64,000 nucleotides of DNA from Thermoplasmata archaeon (GCA_020348445.1 CP070751.1:3681002-3745001), one strand, 5' to 3'; numbered from the stretch's first letter, positions 8,942-18,909 are shown. Notes: generated by a model not told the origin, from the letters alone. Program-made: numbers and translations.

Positions 8942-9541
8942 ATGCGTAGATTTGTGGTTGTAGGTCATCGTGCCATTACCTCATCCAAATTCAATTTAAA
9001 TGATCTCTGTGGTGCCACAGGAAGACTGGATGTGCTATTACGGTGCATAAACTCCGCTTTTTTTCTTTCCCACGATATACGAAGGGATGTGGAGCTTTAT
9101 TTGATTTTACAAGGGGAACCAGAACCTCCCAAGACCATCAGGTTGGTTGGAGACGAGCTCAAATACCTCAATCCAGATGAAAGAAGTACAGCTGCGCTGA
9201 TTCGAAACGCCCTAATAAAAAAAATTGGCAAGGATGAGGAGATGTCCACGCCTGGCATCTACATTTCTAAAAACGGTCTCGAAGAGGTAATAAAAGGATT
9301 AGCAAAGAACTCAACGCTTGTATATTTAAGGGAAGATGGAGGAATCTTTGAACCAACGGAGAAGGAGCAGGACTATACATTTATCTTAAGTGACGATAAG
9401 GATATGGATGAAAAGGAGGAGGCTTTATTAAAGGTATATGAACCTGAGATAGTAAGTCTTGGATCGATAAGTTACCACTCGGACCATTGTATTGTAATCG
9501 TAAATAATCTCATGGACAGGTTTTCCAATAATAGCCGTTGA
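8942..9541 (+). CDS. trmY: tRNA (pseudouridine54-N1)-methyltransferase TrmY
   Basis: A SPOUT-class methyltransferase that turns pseudouridine 54 of the T loop into N1-methylpseudouridine, the archaeal counterpart of T54. The 199 residues include the family opening RRFVVVGHRA, the N-terminal helix region SSKFNLNDLCGATGRLDVLLR, and the C-terminal knot that binds AdoMet (TFILSDDKDMDEKEE followed by SLGSISYHSDHCIVIVNN). It sits 32 bases after srp54 on the same strand, so co-transcription is likely. This gene is one of the clearest archaeal markers in the window. Confidence 0.93.
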   Translation: MRRFVVVGHRAITSSKFNLNDLCGATGRLDVLLRCINSAFFLSHDIRRDVELYLILQGEPEPPKTIRLVGDELKYLNPDERSTAALIRNALIKKIGKDEEMSTPGIYISKNGLEEVIKGLAKNSTLVYLREDGGIFEPTEKEQDYTFILSDDKDMDEKEEALLKVYEPEIVSLGSISYHSDHCIVIVNNLMDRFSNNSR

Positions 9542-9638
9542 TTTAGAAACTCAAGACTACTGTCAACATACGTTAATCCATTAAAAGTGCGCATACCATT
9601 ATGCTCATCCAATTTTGAAAAAATATCCTCCAATAGCA

Positions 9639-11378
9639 TCATGTTGTTTCAGATTTTGCCCCATCAGTAGAATAAGATCCCATTTCCATGGTTGATTCAA
9701 GGGGGGTCTTATCATTGATATGACATTTTGACCGGTACTTATTTCCAAATTCAGATCTTAAGATTCCCCCCATCTCAAGAATCTTTACGTGATAGTTGAC
9801 AACCTGGTGGCTCAAATCAAGTTTCTTTGCTATTTCAGTTTGTATGATGCCATCAAATTCCCGGACGGTTTTTACTATTCTTTTTTGGACCTCACTCAAC
9901 CTTCCTAATGTTTTTGGTACATTTGCATTCCGCGGATAGAATCGTTTGTACATACCATCACGTTTGGATACAACCACATTCTCTCGCTCTAGAACCCTTA
10001 GGTGATATGTTAATGCACCATTGTTGATATTGAGGGCATATTTAATGGCATTGTAATGTTCCCCTGGGTTGGCTTCAATGTAACCATTGATGCGGCCCCT
10101 AAGATATTGATTGAGGACTTGATCCTTTTTAATACGGGTATATAATGGAATTAGTAGAGCTGTAAATTTGTATTTACCCCCCTCGGTAAGGCTGTATAAG
10201 GCAGCTATTGTGCAAATCCCAATTATGCTGATTATCGAGAGACCCAATAAGTTCAAATTGAGACCGGATGACCTTTTTTCCTCCTCATCTTCAGAGGGAG
10301 GAGATATATCACTTGATATAATAAGTGGGTATTCATCCAATCTGTAATATCCATTACCTTGATTATCGATTGGATGCGGAATCTCTGTATCGCCGATACC
10401 ATCATCAGGAGAGCGACCATTACTACCATCATCTAATCCATCATAGTCACTCCAATAATTACCTTCGCCCGTACCGTCATCCCATACATTATTTACGCAT
10501 GTAGAGACGTCAAGACTCACTTGGTCTGAATTGTCAATGAACCAATTGTGATGTATTATGTTGTTCGATGACGATAACATAAACTTGATTCCAAAGCCAC
10601 CGAAACCTGAAGCACCATTTGATGAGATATTGTTGTATGTTATGTTATTTCCCGAAGATTGCCCCAATAAGATGCCGATAAACCTGCTTTGCGAAATATC
10701 ATTTTTCGTTATGTTGTTTGATGATGAATCTGAAAAATAGATACCGAAATCATTGTTCGTTACATTGTTGTTCCTGATATCATTGTTTGACGAACTGGCA
10801 AGATATATAGCATGATCATCATTCGATGACAGTTCGTTGCTAGTTATGCTGATAAATCTCGAATCAGAAAGATAGATTCCGTTATAATTGGAGACCACGA
10901 TGTTGTTTTCGATTCTACAGTTCTCTGCAAAGAAAAGAGCAATGCCAGCATCCACTAAATTACTACCACTGTTCTTAACAGTGAATCCCGTGATATTCAC
11001 CCAATAGGAGAAGGCCACATTCAACACATATCCATCTTCTCCGCCATCGATTATAGTGGTTTCTCTATCCTCACCAATTAAGGATATGGCTCTGTTCACA
11101 TTCACGTTTTCGTTGTAGATGCCTGAATGTACGAACACTGTATCTCCATCGCTGGCATTTTCAATTGCATATTGGATCTTTGAGTAGTTACCTGGGCCTG
11201 TACCCCCCACGTAAATCGTTGAAGCACCTGAAGCATTTGGGGCGATATCAAATGTGAGGTTCAATATGAATATCAGGTTAAAAATTAATATGAATATCAT
11301 TAATAGGTGAACATACCGGGGTTTGAATTTTGTCTTTCCCCACGACAATCCATACTTGTCTTTTTTAATTCTGGTCAT
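9639..11378 (-). CDS. Membrane-bound NosD-like beta-helix protein with cytosolic winged helices
   Basis: A probable membrane-anchored one-component regulator of 579 residues. Residues 21-43 are a signal anchor. Residues 55-350 form a NosD-type right-handed beta helix with repeated SNNNIxxN turns. A second membrane segment lies at about 373-397. The cytosolic part has two winged-helix domains of MarR/ArsR type: about 420-484 (AIKYALNINNGALTYHLRVLE) and 490-552 (EIAKKLDLSHQVVNYHVKILE). An outside beta helix could sense a surface ligand or wall polymer and pass the signal to DNA. Its start codon overlaps the stop of the upstream adhesin gene in an ATGA, so translation is probably coupled. A true NosD copper-chaperone role is unlikely given the DNA-binding tail. 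Confidence 0.88.
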   Translation of the reverse strand: MTRIKKDKYGLSWGKTKFKPRYVHLLMIFILIFNLIFILNLTFDIAPNASGASTIYVGGTGPGNYSKIQYAIENASDGDTVFVHSGIYNENVNVNRAISLIGEDRETTIIDGGEDGYVLNVAFSYWVNITGFTVKNSGSNLVDAGIALFFAENCRIENNIVVSNYNGIYLSDSRFISITSNELSSNDDHAIYLASSSNNDIRNNNVTNNDFGIYFSDSSSNNITKNDISQSRFIGILLGQSSGNNITYNNISSNGASGFGGFGIKFMLSSSNNIIHHNWFIDNSDQVSLDVSTCVNNVWDDGTGEGNYWSDYDGLDDGSNGRSPDDGIGDTEIPHPIDNQGNGYYRLDEYPLIISSDISPPSEDEEEKRSSGLNLNLLGLSIISIIGICTIAALYSLTEGGKYKFTALLIPLYTRIKKDQVLNQYLRGRINGYIEANPGEHYNAIKYALNINNGALTYHLRVLERENVVVSKRDGMYKRFYPRNANVPKTLGRLSEVQKRIVKTVREFDGIIQTEIAKKLDLSHQVVNYHVKILEMGGILRSEFGNKYRSKCHINDKTPLESTMEMGSYSTDGAKSETT

Positions 11379-14300
11379 GGTTCTTCCTCGGTCAGCAACG
11401 GTGGATCTTGAGGTGTGATTTGAGGGGCCATTGACTCTGTCGATTGTTCCCTTTGATACCCCATAGATGTATTATACTCACCTGAGGGTCCCTTAGGTGA
11501 ATACATATTTTCTTTTGGTTTTTTCTTCAGCATAAGAAGGAGCAGGAGTAAAACAACAATGACTACGATTATGATGATAATTGATAATAATAATAGAGGC
11601 GAACCTTCTGAATTTTTATCATCCGAGTCCATTTCTTTGACCTCGATTTCGAATGTGACACTTGTGAAATCCTTACCGTCCGAAAGCCTGACGGTCACTG
11701 TGTGTGTTCCGACCTGGCCTTCTTCTGGGGTCCAGGTGATGGTCCCATTACTCGAGATTTCCATGCCTTCTGGAGCTGAATCCAAACTGTATACAAGATT
11801 CGAAGCATCCTCTGGATCCAAATCTTGGCCATTAACTACCAGGGTTAAGTTCTCCCCGACCTTGATGGAATGATCAGCTATTGGTTCTAGCACCGGCGGA
11901 TTGTTAAAGGTTGCACTTTCATTTACTGTGAATGACCAAACCCCCTCTGGGCATATACCGTACTCTGTTCCATCATGGGGTATAACTGTCCAATAATAGG
12001 TTTCGCCCTTTTCAAGTGGGTCTGTGAGTTTAAATGTAGTTGTCGTTAGCTCTTCCCCGACCTTATTGGATGGATTCAAACCCTGAATATAGAGGAGATT
12101 CGTCCCTAAATATAAATCGGAGGTACAATCATCTCCATCCTCATCTGTTACAATCCAACTAAAGGTTGGATTCAAAACTTCAATTATAAAAGTATCTTTA
12201 GGGTATGTAAGTGATGTACTTGGTGGCAGGTTCTCTGATGGGCTTCTGACATCTATCTGGAAATCGTGATATATCATAATACTTTGATCCGTAGCACCGA
12301 TTTTGACCTGATAGAGACCAACACTTTCCGAAGAGAATTCAAAAAGACCTGAAGTCTCATTTAATGAGGCAGAATAAGTATTTCCACTAAGGGTGGATAT
12401 TTGTATCAATCGATATTCCATTCTATCAAATAAATCTTCATCGAAAGCGTTGATATCGAACTCATATGAATCACCCATTCTAATCAGTGTATTGGTTGGA
12501 GTGTCAATCCATTCTGGGGGATCGTTCGTATTCAATACATCCAGAGTGAAGTTACTTGAGTCCCAGCCTCCATTGCCATCCTCAACACTGATATTGACGT
12601 AATACACACCAACCTGCTCATTTATTGGGGTACCGTTTATGATACCTGTGATTGAATTGAATGATAGCCAGCTGGCATTTGTGGATACGTACCATGTTAT
12701 CATGCCTTGACCATCGTCATCGGAATCATAGTCTACAAGATATTCCGAATCCTCGTATGCATAAGTAGTATCGCCTGTGATGATTTCAAGGGGTGTGTTC
12801 AAAACATTTAACGTGAAGTTGTGTTCGTCGTAACCACTTGTTTCATTTGAGATATTTATCCTTACCCAGAACGACCCTACATCTGTATTATCTGGAATTC
12901 CATATATATCATGAGTTGTTTCATTCCATTCTAACCAGCCGGCATTGGTTTCGAAGACCCAAGTGTCGGCTGTTGCGTTTACAGACCAATAATGAGCATT
13001 GTACTGTTCATCCTCTGCTGCAGTTGGATTATCCTGTAATGGATAAAGGGTCATAGGGGGTGTATAGTTCAGCTTAGGAAAAATCAGGTAGACCTTTCCT
13101 TTATAGGAACTGTCCAATTCATGGTATGGGTGACCGATGAGAATATCATCATATCCATCGTCATTGAAGTCCCCCGCGGAACTCAACGAGTGGATAGATA
13201 TCCGTCCCCCTTCCCCTAAGAACGATGCATCTGCATCCGATAGATTCATATCCATGGACCAGCCAGAGGCATTACCCATGATTAGGTAGACTAGATCTGA
13301 TTGGTCTTCCCTCCAAGCTCCAATGAGGATATCATCAAAGCCATCTCCATCTACATCCCCAGCGCTGGAAAGTGAACATCCTGATAAATCCCCGGCAGCT
13401 TCTCCCAGAAAAGAAGCATCTGCGTTCGATAGATTAACATCCTCGCCCCATCCAGAAGTTTTACCGAATATAATATAGGTCTGGCCTGCATCCTCGCCTG
13501 CCTCGTCATTCTTGTAGGCTCCGATCAATATATCATCGAGGTTGTCTCCGTTAATGTCTCCTGCAGCAGCTACAGAATATCCAGAATAATCAAAGGCATA
13601 CTCCCCTAAAAATGTGACATTTACACTGGCAAGGTTCGTGTTCTTCTCCCAGCCTGAGGCGTTGCCGAATATTAGGTAGCTTTTACCCGCCTCGCCTCCG
13701 CTATCATCATTGCCACTAGCACCGATGAGGATGTCGTCGTACCCATCACCATTTACATCACCTAAAATCGCAATGGACTTGCCTGAACTGTCATTTGCAG
13801 ATTCCCCGATGAATGAGGCATCTGCATTTGATAAGGTGTTGTCCTTTGACCAACCAGTGTTGTTACCAAAAATAACATAGGTTTGACCTGAATATGGGCC
13901 GTTATCATCATTCTTGCGAGCGCTAATGATAACGTCATCAAAACCATCATTATTGATATCACCTGAACCTGACACGCAAAAGCCTGCTTCATCGTCAATG
14001 CCAACTCCAATGTAAGAGGCATCGACGTTGGATAGGCTTGTACCCATGGCCCAACCCGAGCTTTTGCCAAATATTAGATAGGCCTGTCCTGCATTAAATC
14101 CTCTACCATCATTACCTCTTGCACCAATAATCATATCATCGAATCCATCACCGTTTACATCGCCTGCAGCTGCAACTGAAAAACCGGCGTCAGAAAATAT
14201 ATGTTCTCCAAAAAACGAAGCGTCTGCCTCTGCAAGGTTCATATCCGGGGTCCAGCCCGAAGATTTCCCGAATATCAGGTAGACCTGGCCCTCGTCCCAT

Positions 14301-14533
14301 TCACCTCTGCTAGGAGCACCGATTATTATGTCATCATATCCATCTCCGTTCACATCACCTACACCTGCAACTGAAAAACCTGCATGATCATCTGGACTTT
14401 GGCCCACATACGAAGCTCCCATAATGGAAAGATCTGTGTTCCTTGAATATCCAATTGCCTCGGATGGAACCGAGATAAAACTTATTGAAACTACAAACAA
14501 AATTATCATCAATAATACAGTCATATTTTTCAT
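11375..14533 (-). CDS. FG-GAP propeller adhesin with cadherin-like domains
   Basis: A type I surface protein. I place the start at 14533 because GGTGAT precedes it and the signal peptide (MKNMTVLLMIILFVVSISF) begins there; an in-frame ATG at 14590 would add 19 residues and could be leaderless. Seven FG-GAP blades of about 64 residues follow, each with a calcium-type DxNGDGxDDIxIG loop, as in the integrin alpha head. Then come CADG/He_PIG-like domains, an FN3-like domain and a cadherin-like domain (EPIADHSIKVGENL). One membrane segment lies about 25-50 residues after the last domain, and a 50-residue proline-rich cytosolic tail ends the protein. It overlaps the downstream beta-helix regulator by four bases, suggesting the two act as adhesin and sensor. 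Confidence 0.9.
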   Translation of the reverse strand: MKNMTVLLMIILFVVSISFISVPSEAIGYSRNTDLSIMGASYVGQSPDDHAGFSVAGVGDVNGDGYDDIIIGAPSRGEWDEGQVYLIFGKSSGWTPDMNLAEADASFFGEHIFSDAGFSVAAAGDVNGDGFDDMIIGARGNDGRGFNAGQAYLIFGKSSGWAMGTSLSNVDASYIGVGIDDEAGFCVSGSGDINNDGFDDVIISARKNDDNGPYSGQTYVIFGNNTGWSKDNTLSNADASFIGESANDSSGKSIAILGDVNGDGYDDILIGASGNDDSGGEAGKSYLIFGNASGWEKNTNLASVNVTFLGEYAFDYSGYSVAAAGDINGDNLDDILIGAYKNDEAGEDAGQTYIIFGKTSGWGEDVNLSNADASFLGEAAGDLSGCSLSSAGDVDGDGFDDILIGAWREDQSDLVYLIMGNASGWSMDMNLSDADASFLGEGGRISIHSLSSAGDFNDDGYDDILIGHPYHELDSSYKGKVYLIFPKLNYTPPMTLYPLQDNPTAAEDEQYNAHYWSVNATADTWVFETNAGWLEWNETTHDIYGIPDNTDVGSFWVRINISNETSGYDEHNFTLNVLNTPLEIITGDTTYAYEDSEYLVDYDSDDDGQGMITWYVSTNASWLSFNSITGIINGTPINEQVGVYYVNISVEDGNGGWDSSNFTLDVLNTNDPPEWIDTPTNTLIRMGDSYEFDINAFDEDLFDRMEYRLIQISTLSGNTYSASLNETSGLFEFSSESVGLYQVKIGATDQSIMIYHDFQIDVRSPSENLPPSTSLTYPKDTFIIEVLNPTFSWIVTDEDGDDCTSDLYLGTNLLYIQGLNPSNKVGEELTTTTFKLTDPLEKGETYYWTVIPHDGTEYGICPEGVWSFTVNESATFNNPPVLEPIADHSIKVGENLTLVVNGQDLDPEDASNLVYSLDSAPEGMEISSNGTITWTPEEGQVGTHTVTVRLSDGKDFTSVTFEIEVKEMDSDDKNSEGSPLLLLSIIIIIVVIVVLLLLLLMLKKKPKENMYSPKGPSGEYNTSMGYQREQSTESMAPQITPQDPPLLTEEEP

Positions 14534-14609
14534 GGAATCACCATCAATTTTGTTAATTCCGCCTACAAATCGCTGTACGCTTTTCATCAATTAACTCTAT
14601 TGAAGTTTA

Positions 14610-14618
14610 CTGTATATA
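14610..14618 (-). promoter_or_regulatory. TATA box for the FG-GAP/NosD operon
   Basis: On the minus strand TTATATACA lies about 22-30 bases before 14588. It would give a transcript that either starts at the ATG at 14590 without a leader or carries about 55 bases before the better ATG at 14533. Confidence 0.5.
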
Positions 14619-15184
14619 AGAAGATTTGTACACTTTTTTTAAAAAATGATAAAAAAGAACAGTCATTATTTTTCCTTCTTTTAGTCCCCTTCCGATTGTT
14701 TATCTATTATATAAAATGTAATAAACATAAAAATACTTGGTATGAACGATTTTTACCAAGATATCCGTGGATAGCCCCTATTAAAACCAAACATAAAAGA
14801 TGCAATATAATGTTATTCCACTGGTCTATACATAGCATCTATGGTTAGGAAGCTTTTTGCGAACAGGTAAGCCATTTTGTCGTCTCTTTCTAGGAACAGT
14901 AGGAGAGCTCTGGTCACTGCATAAAGGACATCCATTGGATTTCAGTCTCCTTTTACCTCTATTTCTGCGTTTTGGAGGGTATTTCGCCCATTTAAGGGTT
15001 ATTACTCTTCAAATATTTTACTTTATCGCCAAATCCAGCACAAATCCAACAGTTAATAATAAATAATTTAGCATCAATATACATAAATTAGCAGTCATGT
15101 GAAGAATTAGCCCTAAATTGGAAATTGGCTGTATAAGGATGCTTTATTCTCTACATGAGGAGATGAAGAGAATGGGGGTTTATA
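14619..15184. other. Long intergenic region without a convincing gene
   Basis: Open frames here (14600-14848 and 14857-15066) have no recognisable domain and odd composition. A hairpin with CTTGGTA (14736-14742) and TACCAAG (14754-14760) arms is present. On the minus strand around 14850-14970 a lysine- and arginine-rich stretch with a single CPLC motif can be read, perhaps the trace of a lost zinc-ribbon gene, but this is weak. The last 60 bases hold the ribosome site of the regulator at 15185. Confidence 0.4.
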
Positions 15185-15919
15185 ATGGATGATCATGAAT
15201 TGATGTTCGAGTTATCACATTCTGGAAGATTAGAAGCGCTGCATATGTTGAACGAAAAACCCCAGCGACTCACCGATATCTCCAAGGCGTTGGGCCTGAC
15301 CTCTGCCGAGGTATCAAGACACCTGGGTAGGCTTTCAAAAGCCAATTTAATAATTAAAGATGGTAAGGGTAGGTACAGTACAACCTCCTTTGGCACCATC
15401 ATTCTCCATGAGCTCTCAAACCTTAAATTTCTTACAAAATATAATAAATATTTTCTCAAACATGATATATCTGTCCTACCCGATGAACTACGCTGGCTTT
15501 CTGCCTTATCCAAGTGCGAGATCGTGGAGGGCACATTGGAGATCATGTCCATGGTTGAAGACCTGACTAAAAACGCGAAAAGATATGTACGTATAATGTC
15601 AAATCAACTGATGAGGACAATGGTGGATGTCAACGTTCAAAAGGCGAAAAAAGGCGTTGTCATCAAGGTAATTTACCCAAAGGATGTGGATTTGCCTGAT
15701 TCATTTCGTCCAAAAAAGGGACTCTCGTTAGAGGTTAGGCTCATAGACGAAGTGAAATTCAGCATGAAATCCAACGAAAAAGTTGCAGGAATTGTGCTCC
15801 CAAATCTAAATGGCAAAATCGATTATGAGTTCGGCTTGATAGGTTCCGACCCATCATTTACCAGATGGGCAGAAATATTGTTCGACCATTTCTGGCAGAA
15901 GGCCGACTTTGCATTTTAA
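15185..15919 (+). CDS. FilR1-type winged-helix regulator (DUF1724-like)
   Basis: An archaeal transcription regulator of 244 residues. The N-terminal 80 residues form an ArsR-like winged helix (RLTDISKALGLTSAEVSRHLGRLSKANLI, then the wing DGKGRYSTTSFG). The C-terminal half, about 130-240, matches the methanogenesis-regulator (FilR1, DUF1724) domain pattern, including RYVRIMSNQLMRTMV and ending in WAEILFDHFWQKA. GGGGGT precedes the ATG by a few bases. Such proteins often occur as many paralogs in Methanosarcina and Thermoplasmata; the effector is not known for this one. It stands alone, convergent with the zinc-ribbon gene that follows. Confidence 0.85.
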   Translation: MDDHELMFELSHSGRLEALHMLNEKPQRLTDISKALGLTSAEVSRHLGRLSKANLIIKDGKGRYSTTSFGTIILHELSNLKFLTKYNKYFLKHDISVLPDELRWLSALSKCEIVEGTLEIMSMVEDLTKNAKRYVRIMSNQLMRTMVDVNVQKAKKGVVIKVIYPKDVDLPDSFRPKKGLSLEVRLIDEVKFSMKSNEKVAGIVLPNLNGKIDYEFGLIGSDPSFTRWAEILFDHFWQKADFAF

Positions 15920-15960
15920 AGGGGATATCTCTTGGAATTATAATAAAAGCCTACCCAAAT

Positions 15961-17073
15961 TTATTTTTTCCATTCCTTAAGCAGATGCACAAGTTCTGTG
16001 TGGTAACCTTGGTCTATGTAATTGGTGTTAACCACAACATCCAAGATACGGATGTCCAGATCGGGATTATTCCTTAAAATAGGTATGCATTCCTTAGCCA
16101 AAAAAAAGCTTACGGGGTCGTTGTTGAAGCTTATACCATCCAATATGAAATTTTCACCTATCTTCCGTATCTCCTTGATAAGTCCGACTTCATATACCAT
16201 CTTTTTGATACTTTCGATTTTTTCATCATCAGGTCCTATTTCATCTATAGATGATAAAAAATGCCTGTTGTCCTCGATAATAACCGTGGCCTTAGACTCT
16301 AAGAATCCTGCGATCTTCAAGTTAAGGACATTCAATCTATTTATGGCCTGATCTGTAAAGTTCTGCTCTCCTGTTAATTTTAAAACGACATCTTTTATTG
16401 CCTCTTCTTGCTTATTTGTGATGTTGCCTCCTTCTAATGGATAACGCTCAGAATCGAGGGTTCCAAATTCTTTTAAATCCTCTAAGACCTTTTCACTTTC
16501 CTTTTGTCTGTCACCTAAAGGTGAGATTACTAATACAAGATTCTCTCCTTTTTCGTTGGGAGTAATAGATGTTGCTATAAATCCCCAATCCATGGTTGCT
16601 TCTTCACCCACCTCCTTTGTGAGGATCTCCATAACCTCAGCAGTCTTGTCACCTTCGCTCAATTCAGCAAGGAATTTTTTTGCCCCCTCTGGATTGGCAA
16701 TTACCGTATCTATCCTCTCCCGCAATCCACTGTAAACATCCTCGATTTCGACCTCCAAAATCTCTTCTAAGAGAAGAGCACCACAATCACCGCACTCTTC
16801 TTCATCTCCATAGACAGTTCCCATGCAGAGAGGGCACTTGAACTTATGAGCTGGAATATCGTCTGCGTCCATGCTTAAAAACTGGTTTAATATTCTGAAA
16901 TTGAGGATCTCCACCAAACCCCTGACCTTTGCCTCCTCATCTAAAGAGAACTCCAGCAGTTCACGAAGGTGTTTAAATCCGATGTCATAGAGCTCCTGTG
17001 CCTTTTCGATGGTAACTTCTGGGATACAGGTAAATTCTATTATAGCACGCTCTTTTTCTTTGATTTTCACCAT
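15961..17073 (-). CDS. Protein with helix-hairpin-helix-like start and zinc ribbon
   Basis: A 370-residue protein of unknown function. Residues 15-50 resemble a helix-hairpin-helix (IPEVTIEKAQELYDIGFKHLRELL), and a zinc ribbon follows with C80, C83, C94 and C97. The remaining 270 residues form one or two alpha/beta domains I cannot name (IEDVYSGLRERIDTVIANPEGAKKF; later KATVIIEDNRHFLSS). The same two modules, in the reverse order, end the TPR protein at 18906-22346. The two genes face each other across a 267-base gap that carries two palindromes, so shared control and a shared process are plausible. No signal peptide or membrane segment is seen. Confidence 0.7.
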   Translation of the reverse strand: MVKIKEKERAIIEFTCIPEVTIEKAQELYDIGFKHLRELLEFSLDEEAKVRGLVEILNFRILNQFLSMDADDIPAHKFKCPLCMGTVYGDEEECGDCGALLLEEILEVEIEDVYSGLRERIDTVIANPEGAKKFLAELSEGDKTAEVMEILTKEVGEEATMDWGFIATSITPNEKGENLVLVISPLGDRQKESEKVLEDLKEFGTLDSERYPLEGGNITNKQEEAIKDVVLKLTGEQNFTDQAINRLNVLNLKIAGFLESKATVIIEDNRHFLSSIDEIGPDDEKIESIKKMVYEVGLIKEIRKIGENFILDGISFNNDPVSFFLAKECIPILRNNPDLDIRILDVVVNTNYIDQGYHTELVHLLKEWKK

Positions 17074-17248
17074 ATTTTAGCCTTGGGGACAGTATGCGTT
17101 GTCGAGATAAAAAACTAACGGTTTTGGTATCCCGAATTGTAGGTTACTTTCAAAGCATTTCATATTCGATTACCAGGATATCGAAGTAAAATTCTGCACT
17201 CCCAAATCACTAAAAAATTAAAGAAAAGCCTAGATTCCTTCTAACGGT

Positions 17249-17277
17249 TGATTATAATCATTTTTGATAATCAAAAA
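17249..17277. promoter_or_regulatory. Adjacent palindromes, candidate operator
   Basis: TGATTATAATCA (17249-17260, a perfect 12-bp palindrome) directly abuts TTTTTGATAATCAAAAA (17261-17277, eight-base arms around one central base). Both contain a TGAT/ATCA core. They lie between the divergent zinc-ribbon gene and the TPR/GTPase operon, about 65 bases before the ATG at 17341 and just before its TATA-like runs (17301-17320). Confidence 0.5.
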
Positions 17278-17340
17278 TATGAATTTTGGCTAGTAAAGTT
17301 ATTATATCTTTATATTATATAACTTAATTAGAGGCAGTAC

Positions 17341-18909
17341 ATGGCCTGCGTAAATTGTGGAATGCAGACCGAGACGGAGGTCTATATTTGCGAGAAATGT
17401 GAAAATGAAGAGAGTTCTCAGTTTCGCATTGGTGCCAGCATATGCATTTTTCCTTCAACTCTTAACAACATGATGCTCAGTTCATCCGACATGTTAGGGC
17501 TGGATACCGTAAGATCCACGGATTCTTTGAATCTCATTGTTGATATCAGTCAAGATAAACGCCTAATTGAAGAAGCAAGCTTTTCATTGGAAAACATGAC
17601 GGAAAGCGGCGTAAAAAACCAACAAAAGGAATTTGCTAGAATGTTAATCAACATGGGACTATCTCTGGATTTAGAAGAAAAAGTAAATCCCATCCTCCCG
17701 GAAAATGATTATTCTCTAGTAGAGAAGATATTGAAAGCAAATGAAGAACTCGAAAATAATTACCCGGGCATGCCAGATATAGAATTATACCTACTTATAG
17801 GGAGTCTGCATTATACGATCAGTTCTGTAAATAGCGGTATTATCACAGTTGCACAGAAAGAATATCATTTAAATAAGGCAGTGGAATATTTTGATAAAGT
17901 TCTGAGCACTGATAAGAATTCCACATCTGGTTGGAAGAACAAGGCGAAGGTGCTGCTAGAAAGAGGTGAATATGAAGAAGCCATCCAGTGTCTTAATTGG
18001 TTCCTCGATAATTTCGAACTAACAAGGGATAATCTGTCGGTGCTGATAAACAAAGGTATTGCTTTTTATAATTTAGGAGATTTAGACAAAGCCAGAGAAT
18101 GTTATGACAAGGTCATAGACAAGGATCCTGCAAATGTTGAGGCATGGCGCAGAAGGGGAGATGTTTTTGCTAAAATGGACAGGTGGGGTGGAGCTATCCA
18201 GTGCTATAATGAAGCCTTAAAACATGATCCAACAAGGGAGGATATATTGATATCCATGGCTGAAACCTATATCAACCACGGAAAATACCAGGAGGCATCA
18301 AAATGCCTTGATTCCGTGTTGAAGATAAATATCTGGAATACTGAAGCTTGGTACCTGCAAGGGATCGTTTTCTCAAAGATCGGCAGATGGGGTGCGGCAA
18401 TCCAGTGTTTGGATAAGGCCTTGAATGCCAATTCTTCACACATCAAAGCCTTGAAAGCAAAAGGGGACCTGCTTGTTGGTACAAATAGATTTGAGGATGC
18501 TATGGATTGTTATGAAAAAGCCCTGAAGATCCTGCCAAAAGACCCAGAAATCCTGATATCGAAGGGGAGATTATTGAAATTAATGAAAAGATATGACGAT
18601 GCTCAGAAGATAATCGAAGAGATCTTGTCGATAAATGAGGATGATCCCTTGGCGTTGTTCGAGAAGGGGGATATCCTTCAGGAAACTGGGAAGGCTTACA
18701 AGGCCCTAAAATGTTTTGATGATGCCCTTAAAACCGACCCTTCGATGGTAGAGGCATATTACAAGAAGGGCTTGACACTGGAGAAACTCAGGAGGTATAA
18801 AGAAGCAATACAATGTTACGACATGGCTCTTGAGCTGGATCCGAAGTTCGAAAAAGCACAGTTGGCAAAGAAGGACTGCCAGCTCAGGATGGATGGAAAA
18901 TCGGGTTGA
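17341..18909 (+). CDS. TPR-repeat protein with N-terminal zinc ribbon
   Basis: A soluble 522-residue scaffold. A zinc ribbon opens it (C3, C6, C17, C20), followed by a 130-residue helical region and then about ten TPR units from residue 165 to 515 (patterns such as AIQCYNEALKHDPTREDILISMA). GAGG six bases before the ATG fits a ribosome site, and TATA runs lie just upstream. TPR arrays bind other proteins, and in bacteria and archaea they are often partners of Ras-like GTPases. It is the first gene of an operon: its stop codon overlaps the TTG start of the next TPR gene, and two GTPase genes follow. Confidence 0.87.
   Translation: MACVNCGMQTETEVYICEKCENEESSQFRIGASICIFPSTLNNMMLSSSDMLGLDTVRSTDSLNLIVDISQDKRLIEEASFSLENMTESGVKNQQKEFARMLINMGLSLDLEEKVNPILPENDYSLVEKILKANEELENNYPGMPDIELYLLIGSLHYTISSVNSGIITVAQKEYHLNKAVEYFDKVLSTDKNSTSGWKNKAKVLLERGEYEEAIQCLNWFLDNFELTRDNLSVLINKGIAFYNLGDLDKARECYDKVIDKDPANVEAWRRRGDVFAKMDRWGGAIQCYNEALKHDPTREDILISMAETYINHGKYQEASKCLDSVLKINIWNTEAWYLQGIVFSKIGRWGAAIQCLDKALNANSSHIKALKAKGDLLVGTNRFEDAMDCYEKALKILPKDPEILISKGRLLKLMKRYDDAQKIIEEILSINEDDPLALFEKGDILQETGKAYKALKCFDDALKTDPSMVEAYYKKGLTLEKLRRYKEAIQCYDMALELDPKFEKAQLAKKDCQLRMDGKSG

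Noticed and set aside
9639-11378. NosD copper chaperone of nitrous oxide reductase
   Set aside because: Only the beta-helix repeat is shared; the protein has two winged helices and no nos genes are near.
11375-14533. A true integrin homolog
   Set aside because: Only the FG-GAP propeller is shared with integrin alpha; there is no beta-subunit partner or I domain.
14600-15066. Two plus-strand open frames in the gap before the FilR1-type regulator
   Set aside because: Odd composition, no motifs and no ribosome sites; a weak CPLC stretch on the other strand is also not enough for a gene.
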